NCBI RefSeq assembly: GCF_009911795.1
Contig: NZ_CP047898.1
Location: 3,348,001 to 3,412,000, forward strand
DNA length: 64,000 bases
Reading direction: 5' to 3'
Source: Pseudarthrobacter psychrotolerans
Lineage (GTDB): Bacteria; Actinomycetota; Actinomycetes; Actinomycetales; Micrococcaceae
Within the stretch, counting starts at the first letter, position 1; every line of letters begins with the position of its first letter. Shown here piece by piece: positions 1 through 10,432 of this stretch. The notes under the pieces were generated by a model. The model was not told where the DNA came from, did not search any database, and saw nothing but the letters and a program-made list of their open reading frames with translations. Position numbers and translations under genes: made by a program.

Positions 1-1594
1 ACCACAGTCCCGGCCATGTCCGCGCGCAGCTCGCCGGGATCAGCGGCGCCAGCACCGCCGTCGGCAGCGCCATCCAAACCAACCCCGTCAAGGGAAACAC
101 CGGCCGGAACGGCCGCACCGGAGCGCGCCCAGCCATCCAGCAGGTCAGCGGGCAGCCCGACGGCGAGGCGCCGGCCGTCGACGTCAACGGTAATGGTGCG
201 CCGCTGACCGTCCGGAACGGACGTGCCGAACTCCGGATCCGCCGCGATGGAATCTGCGAAGTCAGTCTCGATCCAGCGTGTGTGGATGCCAAGCGCGGTC
301 TCGGACGTGAAGTCCGGCGCCTGGACCACGGCCCGGTGGAACGGCAGGACTGTGGCCACGCCGGTGATTTGCATTTCGGCGAGGGCGCGGCGGGCACGGC
401 GGAGCGCCTGCTGCCGGTCGGCGCCGGTGACGATCAGCTTGGCCAGCAACGAATCGAACTGCGGCGCCACGATGGAGCCGGACCGGACCCCGGCGTCCAG
501 GCGGATGCCCGGACCCGTCGGGCCGCTGAACGTCGCGATGGTTCCGGGCGACGGCAGGAAGCCCCGGCCCACGTCCTCCGCGTTGAGCCGGAACTCAAAC
601 GAGTGGCCGCGCGGCTGGGGATCGGCGGTTAAGCGCAGCGGCTCACCGGCGGCAATCCGGAACTGCTCCTGGACCAGGTCCACGCCGGTGGTCTCCTCGG
701 TGATGGGGTGCTCCACCTGCAGGCGTGTGTTCACTTCGAGGAACGCGACGGTGCCATCGGCAGCCACCAGGAACTCCACCGTCCCGGCCCCGAATAGGAG
801 GCTTCGCGGCAGACTGCCTTGGCGGCGTCGTAAATCTGGTGGGTCTGCTCTTCGGTCAGGAAGGGTGCGGGGGCCTCTTCCACGAGTTTCTGGTGCCGGC
901 GCTGCAGCGAGCAGTCGCGGGTGCCCACCACCACCACGTTGCCGTGCTGGTCCGCCAGGACCTGGGCCTCCACGTGCCGGGGCCGGTCCAGGTACCGCTC
1001 CACAAAGCACTCGCCGCGGCCGAAGGCCACCACCGCTTCGCGGACCGCGGAATCGAAGGATTCTTCGATCTGGTCCATCTCGCGGACCACTTTCAGCCCG
1101 CGTCCGCCGCCGCCGAAGGCCGCCTTGATGGCGATCGGCAGGCCGTGCTCCTCGGCGAACTTGCGGACCTCCGCGGCAGAATCCACCGGACCGTCGCTGC
1201 CGGCCACCAAGGGGGCGCCGGCACGGACGGCGATCTCGCGCGCTGTGATCTTGTTGCCCAGCTGGAGGATGGCCGCCGGGGTGGGGCCGATCCAGGTCAG
1301 GCCGGCGTCCAGGACTGCCTGGGCAAAACCGGCGTTCTCGGACAGGAAACCGTAGCCCGGGTGCACGGCGTCCGCCCCTGATTCCTTGGCCACGCGCAGG
1401 AGGTTGGGGATATCGAGGTACGTTTCCGACGGCGCGTTGCCGCCCAGGCTGTACGCCTCGGTCGCGCCGCCCACGTGCATGGCGTCGGCATCAACGTCGG
1501 CATACACAGCCACGGACTCCAGTCCGGCGTCTTCGCAGGCGCGGGCGATGCGGACGGCGATTTCTCCGCGGTTGGCGATCAGGACCTTACGCAT
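1..1594 (-). pseudogene. Biotin carboxylase with C-terminal biotin carrier domain (5'-complete, cut by window edge, one frameshift)
   Basis: ATP-dependent carboxylation of biotin for a biotin-dependent carboxylase. The reading frame from 1594 gives the N-terminal biotin carboxylase fold ([17 protein letters not shown] at residues 1-17), then the glycine-rich ATP-grasp loop [11 protein letters not shown] near residues 158-168 and the VEAQVLAD region. After EASYSG the frame is lost at about 788-791. Adding one G to the G run restores AGTVEFLV and the frame then stays open to base 1, through [10 protein letters not shown] and a linker to [11 protein letters not shown], which looks like the start of a biotinyl carrier domain cut by the window edge. 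It lies 7 bp after the pxpBC stop, so it is probably the last gene of the pxp operon. The frameshift is either a sequencing error or a recent mutation. Its carboxylation substrate cannot be told from sequence. Confidence 0.85.
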
Positions 1595-1601
1595 CAGATG
1601 C

Positions 1602-3316
1602 TCACTTTGTCTGGGAAATGTTTGGGTATGATTCGGACAAGCTGGTGGGCAGCCCGTAGCCGGGGGCCCAGCGGAACCGGATGGACCCGCCGATGGGAAC
1701 CTGGGCGGCCAGGTCCAGCTGGTGATCCACCACGACGGCGATCACAGGGTAGCCGCCGGTGATGGGGTGGTCGGCCAGGAAGAGAACCGGCTGTCCCTCC
1801 GGCGGAATCTGCAGCGCGCCGGCCATGGTTCCCTCGCTGGGCAGCTCCCCGTCCCGGCTCCGGCTGAGCGGCTGGCCGTCCAGGCGCATGCCCACACGGT
1901 TGGAGCGGGGCGTCACCGCCCACTCCTGGGAGCAGAGTGATTCCAGTGCTGCGGCGTCGAACCAGTCATCGCGGGGTCCGGGAACGATGTCCAGGACCGT
2001 CACGCCGGTGTCCGGGAAGTCGGGCTGCAGTTCGGGGTTGCCCACCACGTTGGAGGACGTGGCGGCGCCGGCGCCCAGCAGCTGCCCGGCGGCCAGCGGT
2101 GCAGGTCCGATCCCGGACATGGTGTCCGTGGACCGGCTCCCCAGCACCGCATCGACTGCTGCACCGCCACGGATGGCCAGGTAGCTGCGGAAGCCGAGCT
2201 CGGGCGCGCCGATGGTCAGGATCTCGCCGTCGAGCAGGGCGAACGCCGTAGCCATGGGCACCTCGCGCACCTGCTCGGGCCGATCAAACCCGGACTCGTC
2301 GCCTTCGTCTTCCGGAGCGTCCGGGTCGGGAACGTCCGACGGCGTCACTACAGTCAGTGCCGACGGCGCGCCGGCCACAGCCAGCACCTGGTCCCCACGG
2401 CCTGCACGCGCAGCCCGCCGGCAACGGATTCGACGACGGCGGCCGAGGGGTCGTTGCCCACGATCCGGTTGGCGCGGCGCAGGGAGGAACGGTCCAGTGC
2501 ACCGGCTGAGGACACGCCAAGCCCGGCGTGACCGGGGCGGCCGAGGTCCTGGATCAGGCTCTGGAGTCCCGGCGACAGGATCAGCAGACCGGACCGGACA
2601 TCGGGTTCCTGGGCAGCCGCGGCTTCGGAATCGGCGGCACCAGCCTGGGTGTTCACAACCTCAATGAGCTCACGCACTGCCTGGAACTGCACGCGGTCAC
2701 CGGGAGCGGCCAGGGCCGGCTGTTCCCGGCTGAGGTCCCACATGGGGGCCGCGGTGCGGCCGATCAGCTGCCAGCCACCCGGGGATTTCCGCGGGTAGAC
2801 GGCCGAATAATTGCCGGCCAGGGCCACGGAGCCTGCGGGGACGGCGGTCCGGGGCGAACTCCGGCGCGGGACCTCAAGTACCTGGTTCTCCCCCACCATG
2901 TAGCTGAAGCCCGGCGCGAAGCCGCCGAACGCGACTGTCCAGACCTGGCCGGTGTGCGCGGCGATGACGCCGTCAGCGCCCAGCCCGGTAAGCCGGCCCA
3001 CTTCGGCGAGGTCGTCGCCGTCGTACACGGTCTCAATCTGCACCAGTTTGCCTTCGGCGTGGGACTGGACCGTCAGGTCCATCGCCAGCAGCCGGGCCGC
3101 CATCCTGCCCGCCGCAGCGGGTGAATCCGCCTTGACCATCACGGTTTCGGCGGCGGCCAGGACGTCCACCTGGCCGGGCAGCGGCTCCTCCAGCAGGAGG
3201 GCCTGGAGGGCAAGGACATCGTGGAGCCCGGAGAGTTCGGCGAGCAACGCCGTCGTACCTACCGGCCTGACGGCGAGCACCCGGGCCGCGGCAGTGGGCT
3301 TGCTGACTGTTTCCAT
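1602..3316 (-). pseudogene. PxpB-PxpC fusion (5-oxoprolinase subunits B and C / biotin-dependent carboxyltransferase), one frameshift
   Basis: Residues 1 to about 240 form the PxpB/KipI domain (allophanate hydrolase subunit 1 family; VLAVRPVGTTALLAELSG at the start, GFAPGFSYM in the middle). The rest is PxpC/KipA (allophanate hydrolase subunit 2 family; PGLQSLIQDLGRPGHAGLGV), ending in the frame that stops at 1602. The two frames join at the C run 2393-2396: one extra G on the coding strand turns GTRCWLW into GDQVLAVAGAPSAL. With PxpA these subunits hydrolyse 5-oxoproline to glutamate with ATP; the same fold is the carboxyltransferase of urea carboxylase, which fits the biotin carboxylase next door. 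The start at 3316 (METVSKPTAAAR) follows the MFS stop by about 20 bp; an in-frame ATG at 3364 would overlap the MFS gene. Confidence 0.85.
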
Positions 3317-3335
3317 GGGGATCAGGCCGCGCCGC

Positions 3336-4685
3336 TCAGGCGTGGCTCTCCTGCGCGCCGTCATTGTGCAGCAGGCGGAGGTCCTCTTCCGGCTGCGGGT
3401 TCCGGCCGAGGGCCAGGCCCACGATGGTGACGATGGACGCCAGCAGCAGGTAACCGGCGATCAGGTACCAGCTGCCGGAGGCCGCGTAGAGGGCGGTGAA
3501 GATCAACGGCGCCACAGCACCACCGATCACACCCGCCAGGGTGTAGGCCAGGGAGCTGCCGGCGTAGCGCAGACGGGCCGGGAACTGCTCAGTGATGTAG
3601 GCGGCCTGCGGTCCGTACATAAAAGCGTGGAGGGCCAGGCCCACCACAACGCCGATGATCAACATGAGCTCGGACCGCCCCTGGATGATGAGGAAGAACA
3701 CCGGGATCCAGGCGGCAGTTGCGGCGGCCGCAATGCCGTAGACCATGCGGCGGTTGAAGCGGTCGGTCAGGGCGCCGGCGGCCGGGATCAGGAAGAGCTG
3801 GAACGCGGAGCCGATCAGGATGGCGGCCAACACGTCGCCGGTGGTCATGCCCAGTTCCTTGGTGGCGTAGACGGCCACAAAGACGGTGAAGAGCGCGTAC
3901 AGGACGTCCGGGCAGACCCGGGACAGGGCGGCGGAGATCAGCGCGCGGGGCTGCTTGGTGAAGACTTCCTTGATGGGTGCCTTCGGCTGGTCGCCGTGGG
4001 CCGCGATGGCCTTGAACACCGGAGTTTCCTCAAGCTTGAGGCGGATGATCAGGCCGAAGACCACGAGCAGGGCCGAGGCCAGGAACGCCACGCGCCAGCC
4101 CCACGAGAGGAAAGCTTCGGTACTGAGGGAGGCGGCGAGGACAGCCAGGACGCCGTTGGCCATAAGGTTGCCGGCGGGCGGGCCGATCTGGGCTGCTGAA
4201 GACCAGAAACCGCGCTTCTTAGGATCGCCGAACTCGCTGGACAGCAGCACAGCACCGCCCCATTCGCCGCCGACGCCGATGCCCTGGCCCAGGCGCAGGA
4301 GCACCAGGATGATGGGGGCCCAGATGCCGATCACGGAGTAATCAGGCAGCGCACCAATGAGGATGGTGGCGACGCCGATCAGCACCAGCGTGAAGACCAG
4401 GACGTACTTGCGGCCCACCTTGTCTCCGAGGCGGCCGAAGATGATGCCGCCGATCGGACGGGCGAGGTAGCCCACGGCGAACGCCGAGAAGGACAGGAGG
4501 AGCCCCACGAATTCATCGTTCGATGGGAAGAAGATCTTGGGGAAGACGAGGGCTGACGCCACCGAGTAGATGGCGAAGTCGTAGTACTCAAGGGACGTGC
4601 CGGTGAGGCTGGCGACGTACGCCTTGAGCGCACCGGGCGGCGGCTTCCTCGACGCGGCCTTTGCTGCCTTGTTGGTGCTGGTCAT
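3336..4685 (-). CDS. MFS transporter, metabolite:H+ symporter type
   Basis: A 449-residue major facilitator of the ShiA/ProP-like metabolite:proton symporter group. It has about 12 hydrophobic segments; the N-terminal TSLEYYDFAIYSVASALVF is typical of this subfamily, and the loop GRLGDKVGRKYVL is the MFS signature between helices 2 and 3. The start at 4685 (MTSTNKAAK) is chosen because GGAGG lies five bases upstream; an upstream in-frame start would overlap the spacer to pxpA. It sits between pxpA and pxpBC in one leftward operon, so it probably imports 5-oxoproline or the carboxylate used by that pathway. The substrate is inferred from context only. Confidence 0.85.
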   Translation of the reverse strand: MTSTNKAAKAASRKPPPGALKAYVASLTGTSLEYYDFAIYSVASALVFPKIFFPSNDEFVGLLLSFSAFAVGYLARPIGGIIFGRLGDKVGRKYVLVFTLVLIGVATILIGALPDYSVIGIWAPIILVLLRLGQGIGVGGEWGGAVLLSSEFGDPKKRGFWSSAAQIGPPAGNLMANGVLAVLAASLSTEAFLSWGWRVAFLASALLVVFGLIIRLKLEETPVFKAIAAHGDQPKAPIKEVFTKQPRALISAALSRVCPDVLYALFTVFVAVYATKELGMTTGDVLAAILIGSAFQLFLIPAAGALTDRFNRRMVYGIAAAATAAWIPVFFLIIQGRSELMLIIGVVVGLALHAFMYGPQAAYITEQFPARLRYAGSSLAYTLAGVIGGAVAPLIFTALYAASGSWYLIAGYLLLASIVTIVGLALGRNPQPEEDLRLLHNDGAQESHA

Positions 4686-4745
4686 GGTTTCCTCCGGGGG
4701 GATGAGGGGTGGTGCGGGGGCCTGTTTTAGGGCCATGGGATGGGG

Positions 4746-5504
4746 CTAGAGGAACGAGCCGATGCTGACACCGGCGTCGCCGAGAGCGGACTTCACTGCT
4801 GTGGCCATCGCTACGGCCCCCGGTGAGTCACCATGCACGCAGATGCTTTCTGCGCGGATTGTAAGGATGGAACCGTCGATTGCGCGGACCGCTGATTCAG
4901 TGGCCATCCGTAGGACATGTTCCGCCACTTGTTCCGGATCCTCAAGCACTGCGCCGGGTTGGGAGCGCGAGACGAGCGTGCCGTCCGGGTTGTAGGCCCG
5001 GTCAGCGAACGCTTCGGTCACGGCGCGCAGTCCGGCTGCTTCGGCAAGCCGCAGGACTTCCGAGCCTGGGAGGCCCAGAATCGGAAGGTTGGGGTCAATC
5101 GATTTCACGGCGTCGACGACGGCCTGGGCCTGCGCTGTGTGCGTCACGATGGCGTTGTACAGTCCGCCGTGCGGCTTTACATACCGGACCCGGGCGCCCT
5201 CAACCGCGGCCAGAGCCTGCAGGGCACCGATCTGGTACACCACGTCGTCGGCCAGTTCTGTGGGGCTGATGTCCATAAAACGGCGTCCGAAACCGGCAAG
5301 GTCCCGGTAGCCGACGTGGGCACCGATGGCGACGCCGGCAGCAGCGGCCTCGCGGCAGGTCCTGCGGATGACGCTGGGATCGCCAGCATGGAATCCGCAG
5401 GCCACGTTCGCGCTCGAAACCGAGCCGAACATCGCCAGGTCATCGCCGAGGCTCCATCGTCCGAACGACTCGCCGACGTCGCTGTTCAGGTCAATCGTTG
5501 CCAT
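4746..5504 (-). CDS. pxpA: 5-oxoprolinase subunit PxpA (LamB/YcsF family)
   Basis: A 252-residue LamB/YcsF protein of normal family length. Motifs near the N terminus are [12 protein letters not shown] and [13 protein letters not shown], followed by [24 protein letters not shown] and VHGDSPGA, all typical of the family. PxpA acts with PxpB and PxpC in ATP-dependent ring opening of 5-oxoproline to L-glutamate in the cytoplasm. It is first in the leftward cluster pxpA, MFS, pxpBC, biotin carboxylase, and is divergent from a GntR regulator. The start at MATIDLN (5504) is preferred to 5522 because family members begin there. Confidence 0.9.
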   Translation of the reverse strand: MATIDLNSDVGESFGRWSLGDDLAMFGSVSSANVACGFHAGDPSVIRRTCREAAAAGVAIGAHVGYRDLAGFGRRFMDISPTELADDVVYQIGALQALAAVEGARVRYVKPHGGLYNAIVTHTAQAQAVVDAVKSIDPNLPILGLPGSEVLRLAEAAGLRAVTEAFADRAYNPDGTLVSRSQPGAVLEDPEQVAEHVLRMATESAVRAIDGSILTIRAESICVHGDSPGAVAMATAVKSALGDAGVSIGSFL

Positions 5505-5522
5505 TTGTGATCCCCGTCTCAT

Positions 5523-5610
5523 TGAGTGGTCCTACTAGGATGCACTAAATTTACAGATTGTTCAACAATCCTTCGATTCCACAATGTGACGATCGTGTAA
5601 ATTCTCGTGT
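5523..5610. promoter_or_regulatory. Divergent pxpA / GntR control region with nested palindromes
   Basis: The 88-bp space holds GATTGTTCAACAATC at 5556-5570, a perfect 7-1-7 palindrome of the type bound by GntR/FCD regulators. It is flanked by a wider inverted pair, AATTTACA at 5548-5555 and TGTAAATT at 5596-5603. The region is AT-rich compared with its neighbours. Binding by the adjacent GntR protein is inferred. Confidence 0.6.
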
Positions 5611-6348
5611 ATGGCCTCTTCAGACCCGCTCGTCCCCACTTCCCGCTTTTCGGCGAATCACACGGCGGACCGGGGTGCCCGGACCGCCGCAGGGCGCCTT
5701 CGCGTGGCAGTTCCCTCTGTGGCGGAGCGCGTGGCGGATGAACTCCGCCTGCAGTTGGCCGAGGGAGCGCTCCTCCCCGGAACGCGGCTCACCGAATCCA
5801 CCCTCGCGGAGGACCTGGGCGTCTCCCGCAACACGGTGCGTGAGGCCTTCGTTGAACTTGCCAGCGAACGGCTGGTGGTCCGGCATCCCAACCGCGGCGT
5901 CTTTGTGGCAAGCCTGGAGGCAGGCGACATCCACGACGTATATACAGTCCGCCGCGCCATCGAGGTCAGCGCCCTGCGCGCCGGAGGCAGCCCGGAGGAT
6001 GTGGCCGCCGTCCGGGCCGCCGTCGAGGAAGGCAAGCGCGCGGCGGCAGCCGGTGACGACGAAGCCCTGGGCACCGCCAACCAGCACTTCCACGGCGCCA
6101 TTGTGGCCATGGCCGGAAGCCCGCGGCTGAACAGCATCATGGGCCAGGTGCTGGCCGAGATGCGCCTGTTCTTCCACAAAGCCACGGTGGACGCGCAGTT
6201 TTACCAGCATTATCTGAAGGACAACGAGGCGATCTGCCTGGCCCTGGAATCCGGGGAACTGGATCGTGCGGCCGACCTTCTCGTGGCGTATCTGGACCGT
6301 TCTGAGGACAACCTGAGCGAAGTGCACGGAGACGCGGCCGACGCTTAA
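5611..6348 (+). CDS. GntR family regulator, FCD (FadR) subfamily
   Basis: A 245-residue transcription factor. The winged helix-turn-helix lies at about residues 36-100 (VPSVAERVADELRLQLAEG, LAEDLGVSRNTVREAFVEL), and the all-helical FCD ligand domain covers roughly 105-230. It is divergent from pxpA with an 88-bp shared control region, so it most likely controls the pxp cluster in response to its substrate; this is inferred from position. No clear Shine-Dalgarno precedes the ATG at 5611, so translation could be leaderless or begin at GTG 5704. The first 30 residues are low-complexity and probably not part of the fold. Confidence 0.88.
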   Translation: MASSDPLVPTSRFSANHTADRGARTAAGRLRVAVPSVAERVADELRLQLAEGALLPGTRLTESTLAEDLGVSRNTVREAFVELASERLVVRHPNRGVFVASLEAGDIHDVYTVRRAIEVSALRAGGSPEDVAAVRAAVEEGKRAAAAGDDEALGTANQHFHGAIVAMAGSPRLNSIMGQVLAEMRLFFHKATVDAQFYQHYLKDNEAICLALESGELDRAADLLVAYLDRSEDNLSEVHGDAADA

Positions 6349-6363
6349 TGAGCCGTCGGCCGC
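6334..6363. terminator. Bidirectional hairpin between convergent GntR and mmsB genes
   Basis: Arms GCGGCCGACG (6334-6343) and CGTCGGCCGC (6354-6363) pair perfectly around a 10-base loop that contains the GntR stop codon. The mmsB stop lies 13 bp further on. The lack of a U tract makes termination plausible but not proven. Confidence 0.45.
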
Positions 6364-6375
6364 GTCGGCCGCGAG

Positions 6376-7665
6376 CTACTTCGCGGCAGGCACCGGAACA
6401 GGAACTTCGCCTGTGGGCCGGCCCGCGTCCGCTGCGGCACCGGGGTTCGGCTTGACCTTGAGGCGCTTGCCGATTGCCGCTCCGCCGCCCTTGCCGCTGC
6501 GGTTCTTGTTGAAGATATCGAAGCCGACGGCGAGGAGCAGGACCAGGCCCTTGATGAGCTGCTGGTAGTCCGTGCCCAGGCCGAGGATGGACATGCCGTT
6601 GTTCAGGACACCCATGATCAGGCCGCCGATCATGGCGCCGGCCACCGTGCCAACGCCGCCCTGGACGGCAGCACCGCCGATGAACGCCGCCGCGATCGAG
6701 TCCAGCTCGAAGCCGGTGCCGCCGGCCGGTTGCGCGGAGTTGAGCCTGGCAGTGAACACCAGGCCTGCCAGTGCGGCGAGGACGCCCATGTTCACGAAGA
6801 GCCGGAACGTCACTGCCTTGGTCTTGATGCCGGACAGCTCCGCCGCGTGGAGGTTGCCGCCGATCGCATAGGTGTGCCGGCCGAAGACACTGTTGTTCAT
6901 CAGGGCCGTGTAGACGATCACCAGGACCGCGAGCACAATGAGGACGATCGGGGTGCCGCGGTAGCTTGCCAGCAGGAACGTGATGATCAGCATGAGCAGG
7001 GCAATGAACGCAGTTTTGATGACGAACCAGGCCATCGGCTCATTCTCAAGATCGAACTTCTTCCGGATCCGGCGTTCTTTGACTGCCTGGATGACCAGCG
7101 CCAGGGTGGCACCCACGCCCAGGATGACGGTCAGCCATTCCAGCACAGAGGTGCCGCCGGAGATGTCCGGCAGGAAGCCGCCGCCCAGGGCCCGCAGCTC
7201 GGCGGGGAACGGCGTGATCTGCTGGTTCTTGAGGGTGATCAGGGTCAGGCCGCGGAAGATCAGCATTCCGGCAAGGGTGACGATGAAGGCGGGAATCCCG
7301 ACGTATGCAATCCAGTAACCCTGCCAGGCACCCACCAGCGCGCCGACCAGCAGGCAGGCGGGGATGGCGATCCACCAGGCCCAGCCCCAATGCACGATCA
7401 TGACACCGGCGACGGCTCCGATGAAGCCGGCGATCGATCCGACGGACAGGTCGATGTGGCCGGCGATGATCACCATCACCATGCCGATAGCCAGGATGAG
7501 GATGTAGCTGTTCTGGACCACCAGGTTGGTGACGTTCTGCGGCTGCAGCAGGATCCCGTCGGTCAGGACCTGGAACAGCAGGACGATCAGGATCAGGGCA
7601 ACAAAGATGCCAACCTGGCGGAGGCGGCTTGTCAGGAAACCCAGGGATTCTCGGAGGGCGGACAT
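6376..7665 (-). CDS. mmsB: Multiple-monosaccharide ABC transporter permease
   Basis: A 429-residue inner-membrane permease of the ribose/xylose-type carbohydrate uptake family (CUT2). It has about ten hydrophobic segments, a long central loop, and the motifs NSYILILAIGMVMVIIAGHIDLSVGS near residues 49-74 and AAAFIGGAAVQGGVGTVAGA in the C-terminal half. Its length exceeds that of ordinary RbsC and matches the XylH/GguB-like group. It follows the ATPase gene by only 5 bp, so the two are translated as one operon with the binding protein. A basic, proline-rich tail closes the protein. Confidence 0.9.
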   Translation of the reverse strand: MSALRESLGFLTSRLRQVGIFVALILIVLLFQVLTDGILLQPQNVTNLVVQNSYILILAIGMVMVIIAGHIDLSVGSIAGFIGAVAGVMIVHWGWAWWIAIPACLLVGALVGAWQGYWIAYVGIPAFIVTLAGMLIFRGLTLITLKNQQITPFPAELRALGGGFLPDISGGTSVLEWLTVILGVGATLALVIQAVKERRIRKKFDLENEPMAWFVIKTAFIALLMLIITFLLASYRGTPIVLIVLAVLVIVYTALMNNSVFGRHTYAIGGNLHAAELSGIKTKAVTFRLFVNMGVLAALAGLVFTARLNSAQPAGGTGFELDSIAAAFIGGAAVQGGVGTVAGAMIGGLIMGVLNNGMSILGLGTDYQQLIKGLVLLLAVGFDIFNKNRSGKGGGAAIGKRLKVKPNPGAAADAGRPTGEVPVPVPAAK

Positions 7666-7670
7666 GTTCG

Positions 7671-9200
7671 CTATTCCTTCTCTTTGGTCATGAAATGCAT
7701 AAGGGTTTCCTGTGATGCTTCAGCGATGGGGACCTCGCCGGTGATGTGCCCGGCGGACAGGGTGTAGATCCTGTCGCAGATGCCCAGCAGTTCGGGCAGC
7801 TCGGAGGAGATCACAATGACTGCCTTTCCGTCCGCGGCAAGCTTCGCGATAATCGTGTAGATCTCAAACTTCGCGCCGACGTCGATCCCGCGGGTGGGTT
7901 CATCAAGGATCAGCACGTCCGGGTCGGAGAACATCCACTTGCTCAGCACCACTTTCTGCTGATTGCCGCCGGACAGCTTGCCCGTGATGGCGGCGACTGA
8001 GGGCGCCTTGATGTTCATGCTTTTCCGGTATTCGTTGGCGACGACGGTTTCCTGGTTCTTGTCCACCCAGCCGCCCTTCACCAGCTTCCGGAGGGCGGCC
8101 ATGGACACGTTCCGCTTGATGTCCTCGATGAGGTTCAGGCCGTAGCGCTTGCGGTCCTCGGTTGCGTAGGCGATTCCGTGCTTGATGGCGGCGGAAACGG
8201 TGCCGGTGTTGATTTCGACGCCGTGCTTGAAGACCTTGCCGGAGGTTGCGGTGCCGTAGCTGCGCCCGAACACGCTCATGGCCAGCTCGGTTCTGCCGGC
8301 ACCCATCAGCCCCGCCAAGCCAACCACTTCGCCCTTGCGGACATTGAGGCTGGCGTTGTTGACCACCATCCGGCTATGGTCCTGCGGGTGCCGGACGGAC
8401 CAGCCCTCGATCCTCAGGACTTCCTCGCCGATCCGGGGAGTCCGGTCCGGATAGAGGCTTTCCAGGTCCCGGCCCACCATGCCGCGGATGATGCGTTCCT
8501 GGGTGATTTCGCCGTCGCCCACGCGGAGGGTTTCGATGGTCTTGCCGTCCCGGATGATAGTGACGGCGTCCGCGACCTTGCGGATCTCGTTGAGCTTGTG
8601 GCTGATGATGATGGAGGTGACGCCCTGCCCCTTCAGGTGCAGGATGAGGTCCAGCAGGTGGCCCGAGTCCTCGTCGTTGAGGGCCGCCGTCGGTTCGTCG
8701 AGGATGAGGAGTTTGACCTCCTTCGAGAGCGCCTTGGCGATTTCCACGAGCTGCTGCTTGCCCACGCTGATCTGCTGTACGGGGGTGACCGGGTTTTCAC
8801 TCAGGCCCACCCGGGCCAGGAGTTTCGCGGCCTCCAGATTGGTTTTGCGCCAGTCCACCCAGCCGCGCTTGGCCTGTTCGTTGCCGAGGTAGATGTTCTC
8901 GGCGATCGACAGGTAGGGGCTCAGCGCCAGCTCCTGGTGGATGATCACAATCCCGCGCTTCTCGCTGTCGCTGATGCTGGAGAAGTTGCAGGGCTCGTTT
9001 TCGAACAGGATGTCGCCGTCGAAGGAGCTGTGGGGGTAGACACCGGACAGCACCTTCATCAGGGTGGATTTTCCGGCACCGTTTTCGCCGCAGATGGCAT
9101 GGACCTCGCCGCGGTTCACCTGCAGGGTGACATCCTGGAGTGCCTTCACGCCCGGGAAGGTCTTGGTGATTCCTCGCATTTGAAGAATGGGTGTGTTCAT
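7671..9200 (-). CDS. mmsA: Multiple-monosaccharide ABC transporter ATP-binding protein
   Basis: A 509-residue tandem ABC ATPase. The first cassette carries Walker [11 protein letters not shown] near residue 38 and a Walker B ending [11 protein letters not shown]. The second cassette carries [14 protein letters not shown] and [17 protein letters not shown]. This double-cassette layout is standard for CUT2 sugar importers (AraG, XylG, MglA, GguA). ATG 9200 (MNTPILQM) is taken as the start; the frame stays open to a TTG two codons upstream. It lies between chvE and mmsB, and the energised pair drives uptake of sugars delivered by ChvE. Confidence 0.92.
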   Translation of the reverse strand: MNTPILQMRGITKTFPGVKALQDVTLQVNRGEVHAICGENGAGKSTLMKVLSGVYPHSSFDGDILFENEPCNFSSISDSEKRGIVIIHQELALSPYLSIAENIYLGNEQAKRGWVDWRKTNLEAAKLLARVGLSENPVTPVQQISVGKQQLVEIAKALSKEVKLLILDEPTAALNDEDSGHLLDLILHLKGQGVTSIIISHKLNEIRKVADAVTIIRDGKTIETLRVGDGEITQERIIRGMVGRDLESLYPDRTPRIGEEVLRIEGWSVRHPQDHSRMVVNNASLNVRKGEVVGLAGLMGAGRTELAMSVFGRSYGTATSGKVFKHGVEINTGTVSAAIKHGIAYATEDRKRYGLNLIEDIKRNVSMAALRKLVKGGWVDKNQETVVANEYRKSMNIKAPSVAAITGKLSGGNQQKVVLSKWMFSDPDVLILDEPTRGIDVGAKFEIYTIIAKLAADGKAVIVISSELPELLGICDRIYTLSAGHITGEVPIAEASQETLMHFMTKEKE

Positions 9201-9258
9201 CGCCAATTCTCACTGACTGGTAGTACCTGGGACCGCCTGCGGCTGCAGGGGTCTACGG

Positions 9259-9300
9259 GAAGGGAGGCGGCCAGGACCCGACGGCGGGCCGCCTCCCTTC
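9259..9300. terminator. Stem-loop between chvE and mmsA
   Basis: GAAGGGAGGCGGCC (9259-9272) pairs perfectly with GGCCGCCTCCCTTC (9287-9300) around a 14-base loop. It lies just after the chvE stop and before mmsA. In binding-protein operons such stems act as partial terminators or mRNA-stability elements that raise binding-protein expression over the membrane genes. Confidence 0.55.
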
Positions 9301-9307
9301 GACGGGG

Positions 9308-10432
9308 CTACTTGACGTCGGCCTCGGTGTAGTAGCCGGAGTCGATGAGTTCCTTTTTGTAGTTCTCATTCGTGATGATGACGGACTTGAGCAGGTAGGC
9401 CGGAACCACCTTGACCTTGTTGTTGTAGGTCTTGGTGTCGTTGACCTCGGGCTGCTGGCCCTTCAGGAGGGCATCCACCATCTTCACGGCCTGCGCACCC
9501 AGCTGGCGGGTGTCCTTGAAGATCGTGGAGTACTGCTCACCGGCGGTGATGGACTTGACCGAACCCTTTTCAGCGTCCTGGCCGGTGACGATCGGCAGGC
9601 TTCCCTTGGCATAACCGCCGGTGCTGGTCAGGGCGGAGATGATGCCGATGGAGAGGCCGTCATACGGTGAGAGGACGCCGTTGAGCTTGGTACCGGAGCT
9701 GTAGGCGGCGGTGAGGATATCTTCCATGCGTTTCTGGGCAACCGGGGCCTGCCAGCGCAGGATGGCTGCCTGCTCGAATTTCGTCTGGCCGCTGGGTACC
9801 TTCAGGGTGCCGGCATCCATGAACGGCTTGAGGGTGTCCATCGCGCCGGTCCAGAAGAAGTTGGCGTTATTGTCATCCGGGCTGCCGGCGAAGAGCTCCA
9901 CGTTGAAAGGTCCCTTGCCGTCCACCTTCTTGCCGGCTGCGTCAATGAGGCCCAGGCCGGTCAGCAGCGACGTGGCCTGCTGCACGCCCACCGTGTAGTT
10001 GTCGAAGGTGGTGTAGAAGTCGACGTTCGGCGTGCCGTTGATGAGCCGGTCGTAGGCGATGACCTTGACGTTCTGTTCCTTCGCCTTGGCGAGGACGTCG
10101 GTCAGGGTTGTGCCGTCGATGGCCGCCACGATCAGGGCCTTGGCGCCCTTGGTGAGCATGTTCTCGATCTGCGCCACCTGCGTGGGGATGTCATCGTTGG
10201 CGTACTGCAGGTCGGCCTTGTAGCCGAGCTTCGTCACGGATTCGGAGACGTTCTTGCCGTCCGCGATCCACCGCTCCGAGGTCTGCGTCGGCATCGAGAT
10301 CCCTACAAGGGAGCCGGCGGCATCGGAGGCGGCGGGCTCGGCGGCCGTGCCGCCGCGGGAGCCACAGCCGGTGGCCCCGACGGTCACAGCGAGGACAACG
10401 GCAACGGTGCCCAGGAGTTTCCTGATCTTCAC
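9308..10432 (-). CDS. chvE: Sugar-binding lipoprotein of the multiple-monosaccharide importer
   Basis: A 374-residue extracellular solute-binding protein of the ChvE/xylose type. The GTG start at 10432 ([15 protein letters not shown]) is chosen because GGAAGGAG lies just upstream and a lipoprotein signal follows at once; the lipobox is VGATGC, giving a diacylated cysteine near residue 24. The mature part has periplasmic-binding-protein features: [42 protein letters not shown] and [14 protein letters not shown]. It is first in the leftward operon chvE-mmsA-mmsB, with a LacI-type operator upstream, so expression probably follows L-arabinose or related sugars. Confidence 0.92.
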   Translation of the reverse strand: MKIRKLLGTVAVVLAVTVGATGCGSRGGTAAEPAASDAAGSLVGISMPTQTSERWIADGKNVSESVTKLGYKADLQYANDDIPTQVAQIENMLTKGAKALIVAAIDGTTLTDVLAKAKEQNVKVIAYDRLINGTPNVDFYTTFDNYTVGVQQATSLLTGLGLIDAAGKKVDGKGPFNVELFAGSPDDNNANFFWTGAMDTLKPFMDAGTLKVPSGQTKFEQAAILRWQAPVAQKRMEDILTAAYSSGTKLNGVLSPYDGLSIGIISALTSTGGYAKGSLPIVTGQDAEKGSVKSITAGEQYSTIFKDTRQLGAQAVKMVDALLKGQQPEVNDTKTYNNKVKVVPAYLLKSVIITNENYKKELIDSGYYTEADVK

